A stretch of 64,000 nt of DNA from Favolaschia claudopus (lineage: Eukaryota; Basidiomycota; Agaricomycetes; Agaricales; Mycenaceae). The notes beneath the pieces were generated by a model that had not been told where the DNA came from, did no database searches, and was given only the letters and a program-made list of their open reading frames with translations. The translations under genes and the position numbers were made by a program. The first letter of the stretch is position 1. The number at the start of each line of letters is the position of its first letter. Of the stretch, positions 10,523 through 20,667 are shown piece by piece. Location: contig JAWWNJ010000097.1 in NCBI GenBank assembly GCA_037176885.1, positions 124,001-188,000 on the forward strand, given 5' to 3'.

Positions 10523-12952
10523 CAACTCTTGGTGAAGGGTCAGGGAGGGACTGTTTGTTCCTTGATGACGACACTCGCACGATCGATTTTTCGGAGCACA
10601 TCCTATCCCCTACACATTCTAATCTGCGGTATATTGACCTATCCACCCTCGCTCACAAGCGACCCCGGCTATCTGGACCACCAAACGAGTTCTCTGACCT
10701 TCTTGACCTTGTGGTCCATCCCTACAACACAGACGTAGTGTACTATCGCGTAACCTTCGGGCCAGGTACGATAACCCTAGAACTACAAACAAACAAACAA
10801 ACAAACAAACAAACAGACGCCATCGAGAAACAGCTTCAAAAACACAATCTAACGACAGACTATCCGTTTCTTGTGAAGAACCTCCATGAAGGCTTCCCGT
10901 TGGGACGTCTGCCGAAATTGAAGTCGACGATCATCATCCCAAACCACCCTTCAGCAACAGTCGAATGGCAGACCACACGGGACTATCTGGATACGGAGCT
11001 CGCTGCTGGCCGGATGGCTGGCCCGTTTTCTCGCATGCGGATGGAAGAGATCTGTCGCGGTCCTTTCTATTGCTCACCTCTTATTGTATCCGTTCAAGAC
11101 CAAGGTCCTGGTCTTGATTCTAAGAAGAGAGTCTGCCGACATCTTTCGAAGGCGGATCGTTTCTCGGGCATGCCATCAGTTAATGACTTCGTACACAAAG
11201 AGGATTTCCCAACTCGTTTTGACATGCCCTGGCAAGTGGCGGACTTGGTGAGTTCTTTCAGTCATTATTTTGCCCCAACACCATTTTCTTTGGGTTTTCG
11301 GACCCCGTTATGCCAAAGCTTCGGCGGCGGTCTCTCCTTCTCCTCTGCGTGACGACGCTCTTCTGCCCCGCGTGACGACACCCTTTTCGCGTGACAACGC
11401 TCCTCTGCCCCGCGCGACGGCGCTCTTCTGCCCTGCGTGACGACGCCCTTCGCGTGACGACGCTCTTCTGCCCCGTGTGACGACACTCTTCTGCCTGCGC
11501 GATAGCGCTCTTCTGCCCTGCGTGACGACGCTCCTCTGCCCCGCGCGACGGCGCTCTTCTGCCCGCGTGACGACGCTCTTCTGCCCTGTGTGACGACACT
11601 CCTCTACTTGCGTGATGACGCCCTTCTGCCCTGCGCGACGGCGCTCTTCTGCTTGCGTGTCTTCTGAGCTTGCATCTTCTTCAGCACATGCGAGTCGGAG
11701 ACTCATCAACCTTCATCTTTAGATTGCAAACGCTCCCGCAGGCGTACAGGGCTGTGGTTTTGACATCAAGTCGTTCCATCGGACCTGTCCCGTCCTACCC
11801 GCCCACAAACCTTTTTTGGTAGTTTCGTTTGACGGCGGTTTCTATCTGGATCACTGTTATCCCTTCGGAGCGGTGTCTGCCAGCAGTAATGCTGGGCAGA
11901 TTTGTAATGCGGTAGTGGACATTTGGGCAGCGGAGATGGGAGATGACGGCGATGTGAAGAAATACGAGGACGATTTGGTCGCGCTGCGCTACCCCAATAC
12001 TATTGGCCCTTTCTCGAACGGAAGATTCCTATATCGTTTCAATCGTTACTCCATCGAGGATCCCATCGCATCTATCGACACACCATGGCACCCAACTAAA
12101 ACCGGGATAGAATTTTGCGATTCAATAATTTTCTTGGGATTGTGCTGGGATTTGGTACACCGGCGTGTCTCTCTACCGCAGGAGAAGCGACTCAAGCATC
12201 TCAATCGAGTCCGGGCAATGTTGGACGGGATGGACGCCTCCGAAAAATTCACTCTCCGCGACGTCCAGGAGATCCACGGATCTCTTTGTCACCTTTGTTT
12301 TGTCTACCAAGACGGTTCGTCAAGACTCGCCGTCTTTTCCAATGCAATGACAGCCTTCGACAACAATGTTTTCAAGCGGCGCTGGCTTCCCGGATCCCTC
12401 AAGGGTACTCTGCGTTGGTGGAAGAACAGACTTGAAGATACTACCTTTTTCCGTCAACTCCGACCCTTGGGTCCTCTTCGCGACCTTCATATCTTCGTCG
12501 ATGCTAGTACATCATGGGGAATAGCTATTGTTATCGGCCAGCGCTGGTGTGCGTGGCAGCTATCTCCCTCCTGGAAACGGCCTGGCATCGACATATGCTG
12601 GGTCGAGTCCGTTGCGATTGAGTTGTTGTTTATGTTTTTGAAACAGCTTGATTTTCGCGATATCCACCTCCTTATACACTCCGATAATAAGGGCGCCATT
12701 GGCGCACATACTAAAGGTCGCTCCCCTAATACCGACATCAATTTATGCGCACGCCGTACATTCGCGATCGCGGCGTGTCAACTGATAACCCCTAAAATTG
12801 TCTACGTCCCCTCTGCCCAAAACGTCGCGGACGCACCATCCCGTGGCGAGTTTCTGCCTCACTTCCGCTTGCACGATAGATTGGAGCCGACCTTTCTCTT
12901 GCCTGACGACCTTCGGGGAGTCTTTCTTGGTGATACCGCGATCTCGTTTTGA
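10523..12952 (+). CDS. DIRS reverse transcriptase with RNase H
   Basis: The open frame runs from the insertion boundary to a donor at 11248 and resumes after an intron (11248-11722) to the TGA at 12950-12952. The start codon is not identified because the upstream part lies at the 6343-10522 junction. RT features are the HNLTTDYPFLVKNLHEGFPL segment, GPFYCSPL, the CGFDIKSFHRTC block and the active-site YEDD at 11962-11973. The RNase H part has VDAS (about 12500), WVESVAIELL, HSDNKGAIGA and NVADAPSR, giving the expected D, E, D order. The frame joins cleanly over the intron (D-L | I-A-N-A). A 28 bp AAAC run (10787-10814) lies in the frame. Confidence 0.78.
10787..10814 (+). repeat. AAAC microsatellite in the RT frame
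   Basis: Seven uninterrupted AAAC units fall in the N-terminal part of the RT frame and encode a TNKQ repeat. Seven units of four bases is 28 bp, so a change in unit number would shift the frame. Confidence 0.85.
11248..11722 (+). other. Intron of the DIRS RT gene, filled with a minisatellite
   Basis: The donor GTGAGT and the acceptor TTTAG bound 475 bp that must be removed to join two blocks of RT sequence in one frame. Neighbouring introns in the window are about 50 bp, so this one is unusually long. Positions 11345-11660 are degenerate tandem units of about 24 bp of the GCGTGACGACGCTCTTCTGC type, which account for the extra length. Confidence 0.72.
11345..11660 (+). repeat. Minisatellite of about 24 bp units
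   Basis: Roughly a dozen degenerate copies of a GTGACGACGCTCTTCTGCCC-like unit are present. They create long but meaningless open frames on the minus strand. Confidence 0.85.
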
Positions 12953-13253
12953 CGTGCGACACAAGTGCTGCATGTCCGCCCTCCCTCCCATCGATGCTCT
13001 CGCTTTTTGTTTTCCTCGCGCGGCCTGCTCGATTTCGCACGAGACGGTCTTCGGCCCGCCCACGTCGCTAGTGTGAGATTCGTTCTTTCCGTTCCTCCTC
13101 TCATTCCTAATATCGTGAAAACAAAGCTCTGCGTCTATCCTTGACGACCCATCACACTCGACACAGATTTCCGAGTCTTCTTGTAGAATTGCTCCGCCGT
13201 CCTCAACACAGTCTCAATCATCTTCGTTCCTTCGCGTGGCACCATTAGGCATT

Positions 13254-13399
13254 GATCTGGGTGGTGGCCCTTCCACCTTTTCGCATCCTGCGCGCGCTTC
13301 TTTATCAGGAGAGAATAGTGCTCATCGATCTGGGTGGTGGCCCTTCCACCTTTTCGCATCCTGCGCGCGCTTCTTTATCAGGAGAGAATAGTGCTCATC
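13254..13399 (+). repeat. 73 bp tandem duplication in the DIRS spacer
   Basis: Two adjacent copies (13254-13326 and 13327-13399) begin GATCTGGGTGGTGGCCC and look identical by eye. They lie in the spacer between the RT-RNase H stop and the recombinase frame. Confidence 0.85.
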
Positions 13400-14888
13400 C
13401 TTCGTATGTGTTGTCAATTACATCTGAATGTACTTCTTCATTGTACTACGGGTAGTGTTTCTACACTCGTAATAGACCCGTTATCCCAACGCATACCTCT
13501 TCCGGAAAACCATCGAGCATGTCTTGTCCCATTTACGTCGTCGCCGCCTCGTATCACGTTAACTACCACTGCCCTGCACAATGAATCTCCGCTAGTGACG
13601 GCCTTCGAGGATGAGCGGATATCTTCTTTGAGCCGAGCTACGGATCCTCACACAGCGCTTTTGGACATCCGGAAAGCTGCGGCAAGCATCCTACCTCAAA
13701 AACGTGCTCGCAAATCGGCCAAGGCTGCACTCTTGAGTCCCAGTCCATTTCGACCTCACGTTCCAGCCGATCGTCGGCTTCTTCTGTGGACAACCCCGCA
13801 TTCGTTGAAGGTGCATGGACAGGTAGAGGGCAGCGGGCTTTCGCTTGATCTGCAGAGACGAACCTTCGAGAATCTATTGCACGCGCACGTTCCGGAAACA
13901 CGCGAGTCCTACGCTGCTGGCCTCCTCAATTTCAACCTATTCTGTGATCACCACGGGATTGGTGAGTCCGCCCGAATGCCAGCAGATTCCATTCTTCTTG
14001 CTGCCTTTATATCCAACGCTGCGGGGACTTGTTCCGGGAAGTGCATTCGAAACTGGCTGAATGGTCTACGCTTGTGGCACATCTATAACAACGCGACTTG
14101 GAACGGAGATGGGCCCATCCTGTCCCTACACAAGAAGGCTGCTGATCGGCGTGGGGTCTCTTTCAAGCGCGCGCCACGCGGTCCAATCATGCGCGAGCAT
14201 CTTCGGGCCTACCGGACGTCTCTTGATCTTGGTTCTCCCCTCGGAGCGGCATCCTGGGCGGCAGCACTGACAGCATTCTGGGGCTGCCGTCGTCTAGGAG
14301 AACTCCTCATCCGCAGCAAAACGAAGTTTGCAATGCTGCGAGATACTTGTCGCAGCACACGTATCTCTTTCTCTGTCGTCAATGGACGAGAAGTTGCCAG
14401 CATTCACCTTGTCTGGACAAAAACCACTGGTGAGCAAGGCGGCGAATGTATCCTGACGGCAGTCTCGGGGCCAGACTCAGATCTGTGTCCTATCTGGGCT
14501 TTCCGTAACCATACCCGAATCAATTATTCCCCTCCTCCCAATACACCTCTATTTTTCCTATCGGCTGCATTCGGCGTGGCAGCACCTCACCAAGGATTCA
14601 TTCCTCCATTCATCATCTGCAGTTTTCAAGGCTGCGCAGCTGGATCAAGTCTTTGGGCATAGCTATCGTATCGGGGGCTCCTTGGACCTACTCTCGGCTG
14701 GTGTTGCTCCCGAGGTGGTGATGAAACTTGGTGGTTGGACATCCCTCTGCTTCCTCATCTACTGGCGGTGTCTGGAACAAATTTTGCTCAAGGCAATTAC
14801 TCGAGCTTGGGATCAACGTATCACTGAGTTCGCGCGTACTCATGGTCATCCCGTGGATGTCAATGCTCTTTCTTTTGACGCAGATTAG
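13334..14888 (+). pseudogene. DIRS tyrosine recombinase, frameshifted
   Basis: The frame is open from 13334; the recombinase proper starts near 13840 with a core-binding-like part (ETRESYAAGLLNFNLFCD). The catalytic domain shows the expected residues: arginine in WGCRRLGELL (about 14280-14310), H-x-x-R in GHSYRIGG (about 14653-14676) and tyrosine in FLIYWRC (about 14750-14770). A one-base frame change near 14580 separates the first arginine block from the H-x-x-R and tyrosine blocks, and the second frame ends at the TAG at 14886-14888. The enzyme would close a circular cDNA into the genome instead of an integrase. The 5' boundary is uncertain. Confidence 0.7.
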
Positions 14889-15289
14889 GGAGCCTTCTTT
14901 TACCCTTGTCCTTTTAATCCTCAAGAGCATGTAATGTGTTACTATTTCCTAATCATCGTTGAATTTTCGGTCACTCAGCCTCTGTGTGGGGCCCTCGGGC
15001 CGCTTCACTCACCCTCGCACGAGCCTACGGCTCTCTGAGCTGTACTCCCGTTGGGCTGCTCCGGGTCTTGTTCACCCACACCCTCGGGGTAGCCCTTGCG
15101 TACGGGTTTGGCCGTCCCGCGTTCGGCACCTCTCCCCTTCGGCCTTTGCTGCAGTCTCTTTGGTAGACTTGCAAAGCCCGAATCCGCCGGGACGACCAAA
15201 CCCCCCGCACACCCACACAACACCTGAATCCACTTTGCTTTGTCGCTTTCCTCTCTTGCATTCACATCCCTTCTCATCTCCTCTTTCAC

Positions 15290-15321
15290 AAAATCTGATT
15301 GCTATTATATTCTAGCTTGCC
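15290..15321 (+). repeat. Right inverted terminal repeat of the DIRS element
   Basis: It ends CTAGCTTGCC and is complementary to 4631-4659. The stretch 14889-15289 before it is non-coding and GC-rich, with CTCGGG/CCCGAG-like complementary pieces that may hold the internal complementary region of the element; I could not delimit that region. Confidence 0.65.
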
Positions 15322-16577
15322 GACGCATTGGTAAAAGTTTCAGAAAGGGGGTCCGTCGGAGATGCAGCAAGCCAAAGAGGTTTCGTCTGGCTGGGTGACG
15401 ACTCCAAGTATGAGAAACTATTAGACTCGTCGAATTGTTCTTGAACCTGTATGTATGGTAAGTACGGATATAAAGGAGAGCATAAAGAGACGCACCAGAA
15501 CCAAGATCTCTTCCTTGTTATTATCAGGTGTAGAACTCGTTCAGAGTCGGGGCGATGGGCCGAGACAATCCTTGCAAATGTCGCATAAGAATCGAAGTCC
15601 ATTTTTCTTCGCGTTTAGAGTCCTGGCTTTGGGATCACGGCGTAGAGCGTTGCTTCGATTGAGGATTTTGAGATGACTCGCGAGTGTACTTAATGCAGGT
15701 CGCACCCATTATGGAGGAGCGAGAAGGCGAGCACATGAAAGCCGAGATCGAAAGGCAACGAACGCGAGTTTGGGTGTGTCACGGTGGTCGCCGGTGTGCT
15801 CCTTGTCGTCGGTGGTCACGGTCACTGGCGAGAACGATCTAGAACGATGATCGGAGCATCGGACAATTCGGACCGAGTTGTTGAATCAGCTTTCACTCTG
15901 AACTTTGAAGACTCTCACAGGCTACAGCTTTCTTTCTTCTCCGTCAGTGCCTCAGAGGCCAGTCACTACTTGGGTATCAGAAACAGGACCATTCGCGAGT
16001 TGAAAGACGACCCTTTCCGGTCCCCTTCATATTGCAAGAACGCAGGTTGTCATGTGAAACAGTGAATGGGCCACTGGCCTCCACTGGCACAACTTAAAGC
16101 TCGTCAGAGCTCGTCTGTGCAGGGGCTTGAGGCTTCTCAAGGGCTTCCCACTGTTCTCAAGAGTCCAAGAATATGCACCATGTCATGGCACTCAACGGTT
16201 TACCTTGACGCCGACACCGGAGCTTTGAATTGATCGTTTCAGTAGCCACGATTTGCTTTCATATCAATGTTCTAAACTCGTCGTCTCCCACACAATGTTT
16301 GTCGCCGAAGGTTCCCTTTCTCGCCCTTTGATCGAGAAACAGGCATGATTCAATTTTTTTCTACTCGGAGCCAAATTTTTATTTAGATGCGTCGGCACTA
16401 CATTCACTTCGAACGACAGCTGAGTAGGTTAGAGAAAAGTACAGCGCCAAAACGGAAGATATATGTCAACAGCTGTAATGCTTCGGATGCTATGTGCGGT
16501 CTAAAAAAACAGACAACCTCGTGGCATCGGCATTTTCTCTCTGCCCCCTCCTTCCCTCCTCTCCTTCCTTACTACCG
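15322..16577. other. Spacer between the DIRS element and gene copy 2
   Basis: No gene can be supported. A stretch near 15860-15900 (TTCGGACCGA within it) resembles 56270-56300 and, more weakly, 62980-63020, so part of this spacer may belong to the larger duplicated unit. A 96-residue minus-strand frame (15312-15602) runs into the DIRS end and may be chance. Confidence 0.35.
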
Positions 16578-17317
16578 ATGCAAGACACAGAAAACGATTC
16601 AGAGACACCCACAGACATTCGTTTACTCGCCCGCTCACTGTATACAACAGTCCGAGGTGCGAAGCAGTACCTTTGTGACGTGCGCACATGTCGTCTAACG
16701 TCTCTGTCCACAGGCGGAACTGGAGGCTTGGGCGGACCCGGTATAGTGATGGGTGGTCCAGGTGGCAGCGGTCACGGTCCCCAATTCAATGTTTCCAACT
16801 TCGAAACATGGAACGTGGATATGCAAGTCACAGGAAGTACGTCCAAGTCGTCGCACAGATTATATCGATCAACACCTACAGATTTTTCAAACCATACAAT
16901 GGACTCAACTTCGGCAATCCATCTCGGTGCGGCTAGTCAAGGGCAGTTTCGTGTCTCCGGAGCTGCAAACACATTTACGGTGCACGTCTCCGGTGGTTGG
17001 TCTTCATTTTTCTTGCACTCTGGAAGGTAGTGAACTAACATTACGGTCGCAGATTTCTTGAATTATCCAGCAGATTCGACATTGCTCGTTCCCGCCACTA
17101 GTATGTTTTTCGATGTCATATGAACCCGTGTCTGCGATTGACTATTTTGGGGGAAGGCCACACTAGAAATGATCCCGCGTTCATTGCGTCCGGCCCTTCT
17201 CAAAATTGGACTGTGCATGTTGCTGGGAGTAAGTGTACTGGCAAGGCTAACAAACGATGTGACTGACAACAGGCGCAAGATTTTGTGAATTATTTTGGAA
17301 ATTCCCGGGCTATCAGC
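16578..17317 (+). pseudogene. Glycine-rich membrane protein copy 2, 5' part (cut by the KDZ transposon)
   Basis: The ATG at 16578 and GT-AG junctions give exons 16578-16656, 16714-16836, about 16882-16992, about 17051-17100, about 17159-17230 and a last exon from about 17280 that is broken at 17317. The Gly-rich segment GGTGGLGGPG matches copies 1 and 3. Unlike them, this copy has several short cassettes ending in a WTVHV motif (FTVHVSGG, NWTVHVAG, and NWTVHVGG beyond the transposon) alternating with DFLNYP / DFVNY exons, so its N-terminal region is longer. The 3' part resumes at 50601, and the frame is continuous if the transposon and one 8 bp target copy are removed. Confidence 0.65.
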
Positions 17318-17481
17318 CACCTAAGGCACCTAGGTTTTGCTTATGTAAAGCCCCTCGGAGAAGGGTTAAATTGTACAGTAGAACCCCTCTCAAAGAGCGG
17401 GCCTACGTAGGAGGCGAATTACGAAATGTAACCCGATTAGTGAATACCATCAATTCTAAATTGAGTTGCTAACGCGTGACC
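17318..17481 (+). repeat. Left terminal inverted repeat of the KDZ element
   Basis: It runs from CACCTAAGGCACC to GCTAACGCGTGACCT and matches the reverse complement of 50438-50600, with one short divergent block in the middle. Confidence 0.88.
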
Positions 17482-17503
17482 TCGCTTAGCCTCCACCTTT
17501 TTC

Positions 17504-18319
17504 ATGGCCAGAATCAAGCGGTCCGTACGCGCTCACCAAGCGGCCTCGTCCTCCGGTTTCGGCACCCACTTCACCAGTCCGGTCAAGTCTAACGATTCGC
17601 GCAAGAAACGGAAGGTCACGGACCTAGGAGGGGCGCAGCGACACGCGCGTGTTTCCGACAAACTCGACGCGCTTTTACGCGGAGAGACCGGAGAGACCCC
17701 TTCAATACCACCGGCTGCTGCCCCTGGTCCCATACCCGATGTGTCTGCAAGCTCTGACGTGCAGATGGACCCCTGGATGGATGTGGATCCACCAGATCAG
17801 CCTCCGCATACGCCTGCGAGGCCTCCGCCGCCTGCGTTACCTCCTCGTATCTCCCGTCCAGCTACAGAAGCCGCGCATGCCCGACTGCACGACGCTTGGA
17901 ATAGGGTCCTCCCCCAGCTTGAGGTCCCTTGGTCTCGATACTACGAACACACGCATGGTCGGCAACACGACCCAATCCCTGCTACCGTCGTGTTTCGCTG
18001 TACTACTCCATCCTGCACTGGTCCTATCCCGGTCCAGAATGTCAAGTGCCTATATTCCACCTGTGTGTTACACCGATGGTCTTATTCCGTGCCTTTCTAA
18101 TTGATTTTACCAGTCATCCACTATATATCGGTAACCTCCTGTGCATGCAAGCCTGTTGCTGTACTGCTCGTGGAACACGGTGTTTTCCCCGCTTCCCCCA
18201 CCCGCCCAAAGACTGGGGTCTCGTTTGATCTGCTCGACTTTTACCGAGCCTTATTCGAGCGTTCTTGCGACGCTGTGACTGCTCTTGCTGCAGCGCTGCA
18301 TACAGTGTACGAACGGAGC
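17504..18319 (+). CDS. KDZ transposase, N-terminal part (exon 1 and start of exon 2)
   Basis: The ATG at 17504 lies 22 bp inside the terminal repeat. Exon 1 is 17504-18062 and exon 2 starts at 18114 after a 51 bp intron. The basic N terminus (RKKRK) could be a nuclear localisation signal, and a Pro-rich linker follows. Then comes the cysteine cluster that accompanies KDZ transposases: CTTPSC, KCLYST, SCACKPVAVLLVEHGVFP. The segment LLDFYRALFER...ALAAALHTVYER matches the conserved region after it. Exon 2 is broken at 18319 by the hAT-like element and resumes at 25282; the frame is continuous across (YER then RGFKV). Confidence 0.8.
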
Positions 18320-19589
18320 AGTGTTGGGTGAGCCTATAATGCAATAGACCCAGCCGTGACAGGGGGGTATATTGGATTATGGGTACTGCTTGGCCGGGCA
18401 GCCGCGGCTGGCCCATAATACAATGTACCCTTATCAATGATGATGGCGGGGAATCACTTCAGCCTGTCACGGCCTATGATGTAGGTTTTCTCACACCAGT
18501 TGAAAGGCTCAAATCAGCTCAAAAATTGAATTTTTTACGTTGAAATAATTGATAAATTTGCTTATTTACAGTAATATACAGCGCCTATCATTCCACAAAC
18601 GCACATACGTTGGCGCTTATCAAACGCATCCCGCCACCACGCTGCGTTCGACGCCCTGGCGCTCGTTCCAAAGTTTCTTTGCCGCTGCGAACGCACCACG
18701 GCGTAAGCGCCGAAGGCGCTTATACAACTGGCGCCTCGCGCCGCTCGGGTCGTGGGGAATGCGGATGGCATGGCAGACAGGCGTCATTCAAACGATGCTG
18801 TGAGAGCGCGCGTGGGTTGCGCTCGAGCTGGGTGGGGACCACGGGCAGCCTTGATGGACGGGTCAGCGGTGTGGTGGAAAGTGGTGCGAGGGGGAATCAT
18901 TTGGTTATGGCGGGGTCGCGCTTGAATCAAAAGGGAGTGTGGGGGCCGCTTGAATAATTGTGGTGGATGGCAGCGGCGGAGGGGGACGGTACCGAATGCG
19001 AAAACGCGCGGCAAGTATTCCCAACTTGGCGCTGTTGTTGTACGCGGTTGCGAGCTGAGCTACGGATGATGAATTGATGCAGAAACGAGGCGGCCGAGAG
19101 GTTCGTATGTGTTGATGTCTTGGGTGCGTTTGATGTCGTCTGGTGGTGATGATGAGAAAGTGTACACCTAGTACGATGATTCGTTAACGGCGGTAGCGTG
19201 GGTGGTGCAATGTAGTAGATATCGTAGTAGAGGAAGAAGATACCAAGATTAGAACAGAGGTGAAGATTCAAAGGGCTAGGGAAGAAAGAAGAAGGCCGAC
19301 ACGCAGTGTCATCACCCAACGAACGAAGCAAAGAGGAGGCAAGGGGAGTGATCATGGCAAGGCAGGAAAGTAGAAAGAAAAGCTCACCTTTACCTGTTTA
19401 TCCGCAAAACTCCCATCTACACATTACTCGAGAGTCCATTCCCTATCTATCCTCCTCGATCCTGCTTCAAGCAGGGCGTTCAGGCCGTTTGTTGAGGTGG
19501 CGTAAGTGTCGGTTGCAGATGTCTTGGTAGGCAATCATCTCCGGTGTTGTTGTGCAACGAGTTTGCTGGACAGTCGGATGTCACGGAGG

Positions 19590-20650
19590 ATGGAGGAAGA
19601 GCGAGAAAGAACGATGAGCTGGCGTGCCAGTGTGTGACACATGAGTCACTGCCTCGGCTTCGATTCCGAGTGGCTCGGGCGCCTCGGTGCGATCACCGAT
19701 ACTCAACGCCCGCGTCCGAATTAGGTAATTTTTGGCTCAAAACCATCGAATTGTAATCTCCTGCAATTCTCAAGCAAGATACATAGTTTCTGCTCTTCAA
19801 AATAAACTCTATAGATATACAAGATCTCTTTTGAAGCTGTATTCAAGCCACATCAAATTTATTCAACATTCAAGCTTCAATTTATACTGCAGCACAAAAC
19901 CCAATTCTATACAGCTTTATACGGCTCATAGAGACTATATGTCTCCTCAATGACTAAATGTATATGCCAAGCACAGTATTGAGTAGTATGAATGAACATA
20001 GGGCTAAGTGTTTCAACTGTTATGTCTGTACATGCTTGAAATGTCTTCACTTGCCTTGGACCCAATACGAGAGAGATCGAGCTGGGAACCGAGGAAGCAC
20101 AAGTATAATGCATAGCAAAACAGCTGGTTAAAGAATTAGCCGTCATTCTGAACATCGAAAATTCAACCCTTTCTCACCTTTCCGCTGTTTGTGGGCCATA
20201 GGGTGGGCAGAATGCCGAAACTTTGCTTGAAACCAATTCAGAGGAAGTCAATGAACAATAAAACAAGAAGTTCGGTCGTATTTTGATATGGTAAGATGTA
20301 TGGAACACGTCTAGTTGAATTCTGTGCTTGGGTTATAAACTACTTTCTCAGTTGAGAACTTCGTTCAAACAAATGACTTCCCTGTATTGAATTTCACACG
20401 TAAGCTAGTGTCGTCGTTCTGCAATATGTTGTACTACACATATGTGGGAGTCTAAATTAAAATTTCCAGAGTCGATGTCGCCTTGTTCGTGAAGAACGAG
20501 CGAGGAAGAAAAAAGGTGAGTGCGCCACACCAGCCCTCGGCCGACAACTCGGAGGTGTCGGACCGTGCGCTGATTGGCTGGAGCATCGGTCCGAGGATGG
20601 CGCTTAACTGGCGCTTAATGTTCTCGCATCGAAATTTTACAGTAAAAAAA
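19590..20650. repeat. About 1 kb inverted-end repeat, copy B
   Basis: The reverse complement of about 19590-19740 (around CGATTCCGAGTGGCTCGG) matches 8905-9000, and 20520-20640 (GATTGGCTGGAGCATCGGTC) matches 8010-8110 in direct orientation. The two copies therefore share both ends with different relative orientation, as expected if the ends are inverted repeats of each other. Limits are approximate. Confidence 0.45.
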
Positions 20651-20667
20651 CAATTGATTGCTTTCAC

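Larger units (their letters stand above)
4631..15321 (+). mobile_element. DIRS-type tyrosine-recombinase retrotransposon, interrupted
   Basis: The element carries, in order, a Gag-like ORF, a reverse transcriptase with RNase H, and a tyrosine recombinase; this gene set defines DIRS-like elements. Its ends are an imperfect inverted repeat: GGCAAGCTAG... at 4631-4659 and ...CTAGCTTGCC at 15290-15321, with the adjoining AAAATCT/AGATTTT also matching. Inverted rather than split direct ends point to a DIRS1-like rather than a Ngaro-like element. No target duplication is visible, as expected for recombinase-mediated insertion. A 4.2 kb element occupies 6343-10522; without it the length is about 6.5 kb. 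Frameshifts in gag (about 5540) and in the recombinase (about 14580) suggest this copy is inactive. Confidence 0.82.

Noticed and set aside
11258..11709. Several open frames of 70-130 codons on the minus strand
   Set aside because: They are translations of the 24 bp minisatellite in the RT intron.
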